Source: Torreya grandis
Taxonomy: Eukaryota > Streptophyta > Pinopsida > Cupressales > Taxaceae
Direction of reading: 5' to 3'
Assembly: GCA_037957365.1 (NCBI GenBank)
Contig: JARHVA010008356.1
Span: 332,501-396,500 of the forward strand
Length of the DNA stretch: 64,000 nt
Both the position numbers and the translations under genes were made by a program. This document shows, one piece after another, positions 1 through 12,818 of this stretch (position 1 is the stretch's first letter; each line of letters opens with the position of its first letter). The notes below the pieces were generated by a model. The model did no database searches. It was not told the DNA's origin and was given only the letters and a program-made list of their open reading frames with translations.

Positions 1-1272
<1,272 letters not shown>

Positions 1273-1369
<97 letters not shown>
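1273..1369. repeat. (TG)n microsatellite at the edge of element L
   Basis: This is an uninterrupted TG tract of about 97 bp. Homology between the two LTRs of element L begins directly at its right end. The first 165 bp or so of that LTR, present at 26532-26695 in the other copy, are missing here. The tract therefore sits exactly at the truncation point of the LTR. Confidence 0.95.
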
Positions 1370-1370
<1 letters not shown>

Positions 1371-2161
1371 ATAACTAAAATACTAACATGCCTATATAAT
1401 CAGCTTAAGCATAGTTTATTATATCCATTAATTTCTAAAAGTGTGAACTCATGGGAGGCAACTCCTTTGTAATTATAACTTACCATGAATATTTATACTC
1501 AAATATTTATATGCATTAGTTATGAATAAAGGGAATATGGACTAGAATTAGGAATATCATTTGCTAATGGTCTTGTGAGGAAATTAATTCTTATCTATGA
1601 AAATTAAATGGCCTTATTACAATCCATAAAAGAAATAACTACTTTTTATTGAGTTACCACTTAAGGAGAACAATATAATATAGTCATTTTGATAGAAGAG
1701 GACAAATAATATTTGTAACTATTTCTACCCTGATTTATTAGTAACTATAAAAATTAAGATAAGAGTTGTCCTTTTAAAAATAAAAATAATTAATTTGACT
1801 AGCTATGATTTCATTAATTAATGACTGTATCTATCTTTTAGAGATAAAACCTGATATGCTTAGCAATCAAAATTATCTTGGATTCTAATGATAATAGTTC
1901 TAAACATAAGAAGGAATTAAAACATAATATTTTAAGAAACAACTTCTTTCCAATCCATTTACTCATTTCATTTCTTTATGCAATAGAAATGCATATAATA
2001 TTTTACTAATTATGAAAATAAAGGATCAACCACCTATTAATAATATGTAAGACAAAGTAAGATGATAGTATAAAATTGTAAAAGAAGTGGAATAATATTT
2101 AATAAGGCTGGAAACAAGCACCATAACATTCTATAGCAAAATGCACTTGTAGGTAGTCCTT

Positions 2162-2270
2162 AACAATCAAGAAGTGGACTTAGTTTTCTCTTTTTTGTTC
2201 TTTGTTAAAGGGTTTTGGGGCCCCTTCAAAACCTGCTTTAACCTCTAATCTAAAACAATCAAGAAGTGGA
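2162..2270. mobile_element. Small foldback insertion flanked by 17-bp direct repeats
   Basis: A 17-bp direct repeat, aacaatcaagaagtgga, occurs at 2162-2178 and 2254-2270. Between the copies are 75 bp that are absent from the equivalent place in the other LTR of element L (near 27475). The inserted part contains an imperfect inverted repeat at 2204-2242, where gttaaag pairs with ctttaac and ggttttg with caaaacc around a ggggcccc centre. The structure looks like a small hairpin insertion with a long target duplication. A tandem duplication of this segment is the alternative. It does not match a family I can name. Confidence 0.6.
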
Positions 2271-3625
2271 TTGAATAATTCAATTTGTAGTAAGTGTAAA
2301 AATGTAAATGAAATTCATAAATAGTTGGACCATGGTAAGAAGTAAAGTACTAATTAATAAATGATAATTTAAGCAAGAATAGGCATGATTATTAGTCAAA
2401 TTACAAAATTTACTCATTTAAACAATCTTAAATGATTTAACATTATCTAATTGTAACATATAGTAAACCTACAAAGGCACTTTCATTAAGTCACCCTAAG
2501 TGTCTGAGTTCCCATATAATAGAAGATGGTACAAGTTTTAATAATAAAATATACTCATACTAAGCAATAATAACATCTAGGTTCATCATCATATGAACAC
2601 ATTCATATTTGATAGTAACTAAGATTCATAACACAATCCAAGGTATTTAAAACATAATGATACAACTAAAAGTAACTTTCCAATCCAAAGATATAATAGA
2701 GAAAATAAGGTATGTGAGATCATTTAATTAATACAACTAAAATATAGAATTGTAATAACTAGTTTCATATAATACAACATAATTAATGGAGTAGGGAAAC
2801 TTACATTATATAATAATATTAAATGATTCCATCTAAAATATTAAACAAGTAAAAGTATGCATTATAAAACATGTTGTATCAACTACATCCAATAATGGAT
2901 TAAAATAACAAGAAACTAGATGAGTAGTATACATGTTGTCTTCCTCATATGCGACATCTCATCCCGACCCATCCTATGTGGCCCCAAATTTGTGTCCCTT
3001 ACCACCCCTAACTATCAACTAGGAGGTGGAGTCTACATTTTAGGACTTTTGGAATGTAAGCAAGGACAATAAGGGAAAGACCCTTTAACTTGAAATAGTT
3101 ACATTAATGAAAACTTCACAACTAAAATTTCAAATACAGACACTAATAAGTAACCTTGAAAACCATAGCATTCATCTGAAGGAGTTTTAGATGTTAACTA
3201 CTTATTTAGTTAAACTTACTCTTCCTTCGTCACATATTCTAGGTAAACTGAGATACTAAAAAAAATAGAACCCTTATTCAAATAAGATGCAGTCATAAAA
3301 AAATGAATGAGAATAAAAACCATAAAAAAATAATAAGGTTTTAAACATCTCAATATTTATTACTAGCTGACCAAATATAGACATTTAGTCATATGTAATA
3401 GTGTACTAGTGTGATGAAGTTTCTATATCTAGTTATCATATAACTGGTTCAAATTTAATACTAGGAAAATCACAAAATTGTAAAAGTTCAATAATTACGA
3501 ACAAGTAATTTCTTATCCCTAGGTATACTGATGGATCACTTCAAAAATTTCTCCATAAAGTGGCATATTAAAATCTAATAGTATACTCAACCAAAGGCAT
3601 GATATTATAAGTATCAAAACCCCAA

Positions 3626-3630
3626 AATAT
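3626..3630. repeat. Target-site duplication (aatat) of N1, left
   Basis: The 5-bp aatat here is repeated at 20046-20050. Joining the sequence on each side of N1 and keeping one aatat restores continuity with the other LTR of L near 30600, which lacks the insertion. Confidence 0.9.
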
Positions 3631-4191
3631 TGTTGAAGATTAAAATTTTGGTATTTCTAACACCAACAATGTGAAGTTTCAGGAATGTGGGACTTGCAAC
3701 CTAAAACAACCTCCAGATTTTAAAGAAGTTGGCTCTTCTTTATATTAAGGGTATAATGAGAAAAGGGATAAGAATTAAATAGAAACACAAGTTCAACTAA
3801 ATGAACTCTAACTATGGTGATGTGCCTCAATTTAATTTGACCTTTAAGCATAATGAAGCTATATGTAAGATTCAATTACATTAAAGAGTGAACAAGGCAT
3901 GATCAATGTAAAAGATAAAAAACAATAGAAATAGAGGCTCACAACTTAGACTAATTTTGTAGTGACATAGAAAAATATCAACAAGGCACATAACTTAGTT
4001 TTCTTATTAATTCTCTAGTCACATAAAAGGCATAGAAGCATGCACAGTTACATAAACTTTCTAACTCAAGAAAATAGAACAAAGGCAAATGATATTCCTG
4101 ATCACAGCTAAAAATGTCTAAAAACTCTTGACAATAATCTCTTGCAAAAATTTCTCTCTATCCTCTGATGATCATTTTGGTGATCTCTACA

Positions 4192-4205
4192 CCCCTATTT
4201 ATATC
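4192..4205 (-). promoter_or_regulatory. TATA box of N1 LTR, left copy
   Basis: On the minus strand this reads gatataaatagggg, a TATA-box-like sequence at the same place as the better preserved one in the right LTR. It divides the LTR into a U3 of about 1.1 kb and a downstream R-U5 part. Confidence 0.6.
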
Positions 4206-4439
4206 ATTAGATTAGCTCTAGATTGTCTGCATGTTCTCAATCTAATGGCCTAACTAAACTCTAACTGAACTAGAAGTGTCTAACACACGATATTTCCTAG
4301 ATCTAAAACATTTTGTCTTCCTATGAGTTCATTGTCTAAAATAGATACCCAGGATGCTTCCCACTTTCAAATGGGAGAGGACACTTAGCCTTTTCCCTTA
4401 CTCCACTTGAAAACCATCTTATTATTTAGGAGGCACCAA

Positions 4440-5185
4440 AAAATGACACTTGACATGTTCCACAACACTTATCGAAGGCACACGACACTTTCTGCATAAC
4501 TTATACTCTTTTTATGTCTTTGCTCAAGAGTGTTCCATCTTTGACATCTATCACCATCTGCTTCTCCAAAACTTTAACAACTTAACAAAAAATGAGACCC
4601 ATAGCAGTTCTCACCTGAGCAACTTCAAAAAGGGAATATGGATAGGTGGTGCTTTCCATGCATCTTTATCAAGGGACATGTGGCAATCTCCACTGCTTTT
4701 AGCTACCCTTTGAGAATTCTATAAAAGATGACACTTGGTGGTATTCGCATCACTTTATCTATACTATAGAAACATTCAGGCCTCATTTCATATTTACATG
4801 GATGGTGACACTTGGCAGCTCTGGCTTGACTCAAAAATAGGACCCAGGACCCTCCATAGTGTTTACTTGTCAATGAAACAAAGTGAAGATAATTCAGACA
4901 TTGTCACATGGCAGCTTCTACTTTCTTTAGCTAGGGATACGTGGTGTCTTCCATTGCTTTTATAAAAGTATATTGAAACCTTCTGTGATTGCCACCTGGT
5001 GCCTTCCACATGATCCTAAGAAAGACTTATTGAAAAGAAGCTTTTGAGATGTATAAAAAACATGAGATGTGGATGCCAACACTTGTTGAACTCCGCTGAG
5101 TTACTATAGGATACATGGCACATGCCAACCAACTTATAGAAAGTATGAAATGTGCCTCAGCCGATGACACTTGGTAGCATTCACA
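4440..5185 (-). promoter_or_regulatory. Array of G-box-like motifs in N1 U3 (left copy)
   Basis: A motif close to gacacttggtggcttcc recurs near 4442, 4677, 4730, 4806, 4906, 4937, 4992, 5111 and 5165. Read on the element's sense strand it resembles a degenerate CACGTG-containing G-box or ABRE core. The copies lie upstream of the TATA box, where an enhancer would be expected. The same array is present in the right LTR. The function is inferred from sequence resemblance only. Confidence 0.45.
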
Positions 5186-5340
5186 TGATTTTAAAAGTTA
5201 GACAAAATTGAGGTGAAAATAAATTTGAACCCGTGCTTTGAATAAAAACTTTGTTGTCTCGAACCAAAGTGTGCAGGGACCAAATTTTAAAGTGCACAAC
5301 TAAAAATCAAAATAAAATGTAGATTATTTTTTACTTTATA

Positions 5341-5650
5341 GTTATTGGCAACCCCAAGGACATTTGATCCTACTCAAAAAGAATCCATAACTCCTGCATG
5401 ATCAAAATGTGAAAAAAACAAATCACAGCTTCAGTAAGGCTGTCTGATAAGTGGAACACTCATCATCAGATAATCCTTGCTTATTTTTCAATTTATGAAA
5501 GGCTAAATCAAGATTGATAATATCTTTGTGTGAAAAAATTTAGAAAATATAAATGGTAGCCTTAAATTTAAATTAAAGTTGGGAAATAGGAATCAAAATG
5601 GCTTTTACTTCAAGTACTGATGAATCATCCTTTAAATCTTGAAAAAATGC
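5341..5650 (-). other. N1 internal region next to the 3' LTR
   Basis: This non-coding spacer lies between the end of the extra coding region and the 3' LTR. A canonical polypurine tract is not obvious at the LTR edge; the minus strand reads ccttggggttgcc shortly before it. Confidence 0.4.
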
Positions 5651-8600
5651 CTAATCATTCTGCCTGGCTAACAACAAAGATTTAATTTCTTCAATCATCA
5701 ACATAGTGTTGTCATCAAGAAAATGAGAAGGAAGACATAATTTCACTAGATCTTTGATGTGTTGTTTCATTTCATTGATTCCTTTTTCATCACATCTAAA
5801 AGCTCTCTACAATTGATTGTTGTAGAGTTGCAATTGAGAACCTCATTCACTCGTTTAGCAATGACCATTCTATCATCAATCCCTACTGCTAACAATGTTC
5901 TATTAGTTGCATCATATAGCTTTTGTAGTATCATTTGGGAGTCCAAAAATCTCACAAAGACAGTGGACAAAGTGTCTTCTACTAAAGTCTCCACCTTTTC
6001 ACACAATTTTTGTACATGTAGCAGAAAGGTTAGAGAAGGTTTGAGCTAAGTAATCTCCTAAGAGATTCTTTTACATATTGATTCATAAAGCTCCTTCACC
6101 AGATTTAATACCCCTACATCCTATGGCCTATTAGCCAACTAAAGTGTCAATTGTTCTACCCTTTATCACTCAGCTTGAAGTTGGACCTATATAGCCATGG
6201 TATTATTATGCTCATTCAATAGCTTCTGTTGAAGTTGAGTAACCTGTAGAAGGATTTCCTCACATTTTTCCTAAACTGCTACCATTTCCCACCTTAAGGT
6301 TATCACTACATCCTTCACCTGCATTAGCCTTGTTTTTAGAGAATCATTTTGGGCCTAGATAGCCTGGTGAGTCTGAAGAGAAATAGTATCTTGTAACTGT
6401 TTATTAAGACTCTCTATTTCAATATTCTTAGTATTGATCTCTGTGGTCAAACTGCTACAGTTTGTCTTCTCTTTGGCTAGATTAGCCTCCATCTTCTATA
6501 GCTTCTTTGATATTTTAAAATAATCTTTAGCTACTATAGAAGTAGATTCATTTAGTATCTTTAACTTATCTTGTGGTCTAAACAAGGACATGTCTATTTC
6601 CACTACATTCATTGTGTAATCTTTTGGCTGCATCTGCTTATTTGGCTTAACTATTTTTGGTGACAAATGGGTCACCATTAGTTGCTACTATATTGGGTCA
6701 AATTATGACCTCAGATGTGGTGTAGCTAGGGATTTATTATATTTGATTATATTTTTCTCCATTTGGGCTTCCCTTGCCTTCCTAATAGTATCTGCTTGAG
6801 TTTGGAAGGTAGAAGGAGAGGCAATGTGCCCACCCACAAAAGGAAAACCTTGTGGCAAGCCATATGGAATAGCCAATTGTTGGCTATGGTGAATCTAAGG
6901 AGGTATTTTCTTGGGAATAGAGGGGGAAAAGTGAGGCAATGATATAGCTTGAGTATGGATAGATGGGGAAAATTGAGAAATGGGCACAACGGAGGTGGCA
7001 GGGGATGTCATTTGGTTAGATGGAATCATCGCCCCTATAGGAGAAGAAAGAGATTGAGAAGTAGGAGGAGAAACAATAATTACCTGAGGAGCAACAAAGG
7101 TACTCTGTGATTGGTGTTATGAGGGTTTTTCCCTCTCCTCTGAATCAAGTTGGAAACTTAGCATTTTATGTCTCCTTGGTGTTTCTTCTTCTGGATATGC
7201 TCCATTCTCTTCAATATTTACCACTATTTCTAGTGGTGTTTGTGTAGATCTGGGAACTTTAAGGACTGATGCTGATGGAGAAGTTTTTGGTGGTGAAGAT
7301 ACCACACCCTTTTATTTTTTGATGGTACTAAGAGATTAGGGCCAAACAGTTATGGTGACTACCATTGAAGTTTACACTGGGGCTTATGATGTTTAACTGG
7401 ACCCTGCTTTGGCTTCTAGCTCTCCAACCTATGTCTACAAATTTCTTGTATCAGGGCTAGACATAGGAGATAAATGACATTCATCCTAGAGTTCCTCCCA
7501 TTTCTCATCTAAATCCACATTTCCAAAAGAGTGGGTTGTCTCACAAATCTCTTGCCTATATTTCAAATAGGCTTCTATTTTTTTAGTGTTCCAGTATTTA
7601 TTATTTAATGCTCTTCTTAAAGTAGAAGTCATTCTAATTTTAGGGTCAAAATCCTTTGCTTAACATAAAAAGTTTCCCATGGTCTATTTTTTTGAAGAGG
7701 CAAATCCATCAATTCAACATAAAACTCAAGAATATCTTCCCTAAGATTTTTTTTTTCCCAAAATGGGTAGCCCTCATGTGCAATTCTGGCAGTAACCCTA
7801 TTAGTCCTAATCCATGAAGCTATGAAACCATTTGGGTCATCTATCCATTTATCATCAATTAGAAGGAAACCTAGGAAGGCTAGCTTTCTAAGCAACACAA
7901 TCTCAGCATCTCTGGCCTCTAGTGCCATGTTGTTTGTCATCCATGGGACATCATACATTTTCCTCTTCTTCTTCCTAGAGCCATATTCATTATCTACCAT
8001 AGACACTTGCCTGGTGACCTCTAAGAATGCTAACCTAAGGGTCAAAATCTTAGGTAGCAACACTGGTTCCCCACTAAAGCCATGAACTCTAATAATAGTA
8101 TGATGGGATCTAAAAAAGTAAAAATAAGGGATAGGGAAATTGGTAATAAGGTTTGATACACTTGGGAACAGTCTATTTATAATTGATTTTAGGCTTAGAT
8201 GAAAAAAAGTAGGGGAAACAAAAAGTTCCCAAAATTTGTATGGGTCACTAGTTTTTGACAAGATATGTGTCCATGCAGACACAGGAGTGGTCCTATGTAG
8301 ACTGAAGCTTGGGACATACATGTTTAGATGCATGTGTTGGGAAAATATGCCAGAGTTTTGATACAACATAAGCTGAAACAAATAAGAGGAATACCTAAAA
8401 ATCCCTTTAGATCTAAATTGGGAAAGTTGTTCCACCATTGAATATGCAATCTAATTAGAGAAATCAAGCTGATACTCTTGAGTATTGTCAACACTTTTAA
8501 ATATAAATAGGATAGCCATTTGTTCCTCATAAACAGTTATATCATCCTTCATTCTGAAAATGAAAGCCATCATGGAAAGTGCATCTTGACTAGCTTGGGT

Positions 8601-9175
8601 AAATTGTGCTCTTATTATTAGTAGTGTCAGCATAGTAGTATCATCATCACCTAATTGCAGCTCTGATTTCAAAAAACTCAATTGAGTATTGACGTTTGCC
8701 CACATTTTTTGCATCTTGGCAATGGTGGGAAATGTGGTTGTCTTGTCGTGGTATAGGTCCAACATATCTTTGATAGCCTTTGGTGTAATTTGCACTATGA
8801 ATGGACCCTATTGTATGGTATTTGAAGGTGCATGAAACAATCTAGCACATATTTAAACCAAGTCAAGACATGGATGCACACTTGGGACAATGAAATGTGC
8901 TAGTTGGGAAGTCTATATCCTCATTGCGAATGTCTCATATTGTCTAACCTTGGCCCTTTGAAGACACCTTTGATGTGCCCCTTTTCTAAGAGTTTTTCTA
9001 CTAGTTCTTTAAATAATTGGGTCCATGATTCCTTCTTCATAATATTTTACCTTTGTTGGGTCGTTTGCTTGATGAACTTCAATGACTCTAGTCTATGGGT
9101 AGGTATTTAATAGTTGTGTAGGGGTTGATGCATATGATTTACTTGTAAGAAACTTATCAAGGGATTTGTAAATCC
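5650..9175 (-). pseudogene. N1 extra coding region downstream of integrase (sense, ~3.5 kb)
   Basis: This is a sense-strand coding remnant in the position where env-like genes sit in some Ty3 elements. The best open pieces are 8795-8451 (114 aa), 8438-7629 (269 aa), 7305-7117, 6989-6747 and 6678-6496, joined by stops and frameshifts. The N-terminal half is globular, with patches such as FRYSSYLFQ and PWMTNNMALEARDAEIV. A Ser/Pro-rich linker follows (about 7300-6950). The C-terminal half (about 6680-5760) is rich in Glu, Lys, Gln and Leu with coiled-coil character, for example the patch around LNKQLQDTIS. I see no clear transmembrane segment or signal peptide, so an envelope function is not supported. 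I recall similar proteins attached to gymnosperm Ty3 elements, but I cannot name a family. A displaced gag is an alternative. Confidence 0.6.
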
Positions 9176-9705
9176 CAGACCCTTGTTGTGAAGACTATGC
9201 TCCCTCCATAATGTATTCTATTCTTGAAAATAGTAAACTATGGTAACAGGTATGAAGCTTTTCCAATAAGGAAGCACTTTTACTTGTGCAAGTTTACTAT
9301 GAGCTAAAAATGTAAGTAGTAGGGGTTTTCTAGTAGATGTAAGAATTTTTGAGAAACTGTAAGCTTTAACTCTATCTATGAGGTATTTATTAACCCACCA
9401 AGTCTCAAAATGGCATTAAATCTAGATAACTGTTAGCAAATCTTACTAAATCTTCATGGAACAATGAGTTAGACACGTCATGCAAGTGGCTATGCAAGGT
9501 ACCTTGGGGAATTTAAGATTTGGGAGATATTTAAAGTGTTGAGAGTTTTTGAAATTTTTGAAAAAAGGCTCTGAGTTGTAGCTACTTGTTTAAAGAACAC
9601 TTATTTAAAAGAAAGAGCGAGAAAGAAAAATGGGAAAACAAAGAAACTAATAAAGGGAAAATATCTAACTATAATACATTAGAGACACAACTTAACTAAA
9701 ATGCT
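9176..9705 (-). other. Spacer between N1 integrase and extra coding region
   Basis: About 530 bp separate the integrase C terminus from the first recognisable codons of the extra region. No ORF was recognised. It may hold a splice acceptor or leader for the downstream coding region, but nothing specific is visible. Confidence 0.4.
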
Positions 9706-10959
9706 TCAAGTAGATACCATTCATAGGAATCTCTTCAAGTTCACCTTCCATTTTTTCCAGTTCAAACAAATTCTTCTATTTACATGTACAAATTCTATAG
9801 GGGTCAGTCCATAATGCTTCAAATTTAGTATGTTGACCTAGCTTGGCAGCTCTTGCATCCCATTTCAAAACAATTGAGCCTACTTCAAAATGGGGATTTA
9901 AAGTCCTTTTATCAAAGTAGTCTTTAATTATTTTATGATGCTATATTAATGAATCATGTGCCGCATCCCTCTTTTCCTAAACTTCCAAAAGTTTAGCAAG
10001 TCTAACCTTCATGGGGTCATTTTATTCAATTTCAATCTATTTTATCAATTGGAGAGCAGGAATTTCCAAGCTTAGAGGTATTACAGCAGGATTGCCATAT
10101 ACCAATTCATATGGGGACATTTTCGTCACCTACTTAGGTGTAATTCTATTAGCCCATAGTGCTATATTCAACACTTTATGCCACTCTTTGTGATGATCAG
10201 CCCCTATTCTCTTGATGAGTCTAATCATGTTCTTATTGGTTGATTCTACCAAACCATTACCCTGAGGGTAATAATTAGAGGAAGTTTTTAGATATATTCC
10301 ATGATTTAAAGTAAAGTCAAATACTTTTTAGACCCTAAAAATGCTTTAGCATTATCTAAAATTATGGTGTGAGGAGCCCCAAATCGAGTAGTGATACTCC
10401 CTAGAAAGTCTAGGATCACATTTTTTGTTGCTTCTTTAAGTGGTACTACCTCAGTCCATCTATTGAAATAATCTGTTGCAGTTAAAATCCATTTGTGACC
10501 CATAATATATACTAGATTGACATTTTTTAACCAGTTAATAACAGTCTATAAATAAAGTAGGCCAAAAATAACTTGCTTCACTTATCTTTATGGCTATGGT
10601 CTTTGTAGAAAAATGTCCACTTGAGACTCCATAATGCATTTCATGCAGTATTTGCTTAGCCTCATCCTTCTCTACGCATCTTAAAAGTTTGCCATCAGAA
10701 TTTCTTCTAAAAAGAACTTGTTCAATTAAAACAAAATAAACCCCTTGCATCCTATAATATCTCTTCTTGTTTTGAGGGAGTTCTCTTAGGTAAATCCCAT
10801 ATTTCATAAAATGAATCCTATTTATGACCCAAGAGTTCTGATCAACCTCTTGTATCCTCAATACAGTTTCCTTTTCCAATTCTGAATCTGTTTCCACAGG
10901 TATCATCTTTTCAAGCTCTTGAGTCATGTATTGGCATAACCCCCTACCTCTGACTAATT
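9706..10959 (-). pseudogene. N1 integrase (degenerate)
   Basis: This is retroviral-type integrase, which joins element cDNA to host DNA. The open part 10927-10535 holds the linker and the first half of the zinc-binding region (HYGVSSGHF, then YFWPTLF). About 60 residues, including the second half of the zinc finger, appear deleted just before 10500. The open part 10503-10306 begins the catalytic core (GHKWILTATDYFNRW, with the first Asp) and includes the second Asp (ILDNAKAF). The Glu region (QGNGLVESTNKN) is readable at about 10266-10230. The C terminus ends near 9706 with a pattern like EEIPMNGIYLKHF, typical of Ty3 elements. Many stops are TAG or TGA. It directly follows RNase H in the usual Ty3 order. 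Confidence 0.85.
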
Positions 10960-11965
10960 TAGTGGGTTTGACCTCTACATCATATTCAAGAATCTTTGTT
11001 GTCTAATTTTCTCTTTTTAAAATAATTTCACCCTCCATAATGTATTCTCTGACACTTGGGTGAGCCACAAGTATCAGAATCTTACTTCTTGATACTATAT
11101 GCTTGAATTTATTGAGGGTTTTAACCATAGCATATGCTTAATTTTCAACAAAGTTGTATTTAGTTTCATATTCCCTAAGAGTCCTTGAGAAAAAGGCTAT
11201 TGGATGCTCTCCCTCCTATCTATCATCCTTCTGTGTTAGGACAGTAGTAATACTGAGTTCTCCTCCATAGACATAAATTACAAAAGGCTTAGAAAAGTCT
11301 TGGTTTCTAAGTACTAGGGTCATTAAAATTGTTTTCTTGACCTCTTCGAAGGATTTCCTTCCTTCTATAGTCCACTTGAAATTCAGGTCTTTTTTCAACA
11401 AGAGTGTCACTGGTCTTACTAAACCTGCAAAATCAGATATGAATCGACTGGAAAAATTAATCTTCCCCAAGAAAGATTGAATTGCTTTCTTATTTACTGG
11501 AAGAGGTAAGTTCATTATAGCTATAACTCTCTTTGGATCTATGGAGAATCCTTCTTTAGATACTATATGTCCCAATAATTTACCTTGAGGTACGGTGAAG
11601 ATGCATTTCTTAGGATTCAAGGATATTCCAAATTCTTGACATTTTTTAAAAATAGATTCTAAATGATCAAAATGATCAAGAACATTCTTGGAGAAAATAG
11701 TAAGATCATCAAGATAAATCAAGATGATTTTATTTATAAGTTCCCCAAATGCTACATCCATAGCTCTTTAAAAAGTGGCTCCAGCATTTGATAAGCCAAA
11801 TTGCATCTTAGCATATGCAAATGTTCCCCATTTGGTAGTAAAATTAGTCTTGCATTGGTCTTCATCAGCTAACCAAATTTGATTGTATCCAGAGAAACCA
11901 TCTAGAAAGGAAAATATTGTTGATCTAGCCACAGTCTATAAAATTTGTTCCATAGATGGCACCAT
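10960..11965 (-). pseudogene. N1 reverse transcriptase and RNase H (5'-truncated)
   Basis: The reading frame starts abruptly at the LTR junction (11966) inside the RT palm: SMEQIL, then FLDGFSGYNQI, then FAYAKM. The open piece 11761-11216 (181 aa) carries the catalytic YLDD as IYLDDLTIFS, and the conserved LLGHIVS and IQSFLGKINF blocks, followed by the connection and the start of RNase H. The first third of RT and everything upstream (primer site, gag, protease) are missing. Stops are few and mostly TAG. The DNA is closely related (about 93% by eye over 430 bp) to the fragment at 17905-18337. Confidence 0.9.
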
Positions 11966-12286
11966 TGTTGGTGTTAGAAATAATGCAATTTTAATCATCA
12001 ATAGTTTTTGGCATGCCTGGTGGGACTTGCAACTTGAAACAACCTCCAGATTTTAAAGAAGATAGCTCTTCTTTATATCAAGGGTATAATGAGAAAAGGG
12101 ATAGGAATTAAACATAAACACAAGTGCAACTAAAGGAACTCTACCTATGGCAATGTGCTTGAATTTAATTCAACCCTTAAGCACAGTGAAGGTATATGTA
12201 AGATTCAATTACATTAAAGAGCAAACAAGGCATGATCAATGTAAAAGATTAAAAACAATAGAAATAGAGGCTCACAACTTAGAAGT
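11966..12286 (-). repeat. Partial N1 LTR fused to RT and cut by N2
   Basis: This 321-bp piece matches the first part of the right N1 LTR (18338 onward), including the 38-bp TGTTG...CAATA segment and the block beginning gggacttgcaac. It ends at aacttaga, where element N2's LTR begins. The left border joins RT at exactly the same place as the junction at 18338. Confidence 0.85.
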
Positions 12287-12805
12287 TATAGTTGATAAAT
12301 ATCTTAATAGCATAGAAATAACACAATAATAATGAATTCTCTGAGAAGAGATGTAGTATTACTCAAGATCACAATACAAATATATGCTTATCTCTAGGAA
12401 GAGATGTATGTCTTCACATTTTGGGTTACCTCTTAATTTATACACAATTTTAAAGTATGGGGAGGATGTGGAAGGTCACCAATCTCAAGGGAGATTAAGT
12501 GGTTTGACTTCCAATATTTAAAACAACACAAAATTTGAGAAATTACAATTTTTAGAAACTTACTATTTTTAGACTGCACTACTAAAATTGAAATTTGAGG
12601 CACTTCCATTGGGTTTTCGGGGGTCAAAATTCATTGAGCATATCTCAATTCCATTTCATGACATTCTCCTCATTCTTATCTTTCTAACGGTTCAAACGGT
12701 GAGTCAATTAGAGCTACGGTGCAAAAGTTATGGCTCTCGAAAGTTCTGTCATCAATTGGGGTGGAATTGTCACCCGAATTGTCGCCTAAATTGGTGCCTA
12801 GATCA
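12286..12805 (-). repeat. N2 3' LTR (left copy)
   Basis: It aligns with the right copy from agaagttatag (12286) to gcctagatca (12805). It appears to lack about 12 bp at its outer edge compared with the right copy and carries an extra segment of about 17 bp near 12540. The terminal CA is followed directly by the polypurine tract. Confidence 0.85.
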
Positions 12806-12818
12806 TTCCTCCCTCCTT
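12806..12818 (-). promoter_or_regulatory. N2 polypurine tract
   Basis: On the minus strand it reads aaggagggaggaa immediately before the 3' LTR. This is the expected primer for plus-strand cDNA synthesis and confirms the element's orientation. Confidence 0.85.

Larger units (their letters stand above)
1370..3630 (-). repeat. Element L, 3' LTR (left), outer portion
   Basis: This stretch is collinear with 26696-30603, apart from the insertion at 28065-29833 in that copy and the 92-bp insertion near 2179 in this one. A clear anchor is the run beginning actaaaatacta at both 1376 and 26698. Collinearity continues past the N1 insertion at 20051. No gene was found in it. Confidence 0.88.
3631..5340 (-). 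repeat. N1 3' LTR (left copy, ~1.71 kb)
   Basis: It aligns with 18338-20045 over its length except for the first 38 bp, which are reverse-complemented relative to the other copy. The terminal CA has become TA at the inner edge (5339-5340). Short plus-strand ORFs inside it, for example at 4450-4713 and 4735-4965, run antisense to the element and are conserved only as LTR sequence; I do not regard them as genes. Confidence 0.88.

Noticed and set aside
4450..4965. Plus-strand ORFs in the N1 LTR, with counterparts at 19155-19724
   Set aside because: Similarity between the two copies reflects LTR duplication, not protein selection. They run antisense to the element and overlap the G-box-like array.
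5759..6049. Plus-strand ORFs over N1 and N2 coding regions (for example 5759-6049, 7822-8085, 14383-14727, 14857-15123)
   Set aside because: They are antisense shadows of the minus-strand element proteins.
5650..9175. Calling the N1 extra region an envelope gene
   Set aside because: The position fits, but no signal peptide, transmembrane anchor or cleavage-like site is evident and a coiled coil dominates the C-terminal half.
9176..9705. Possible host gene exon between N1 integrase and its extra coding region
   Set aside because: No ORF or splice signals stand out, and the position inside a retrotransposon makes a host exon unlikely.
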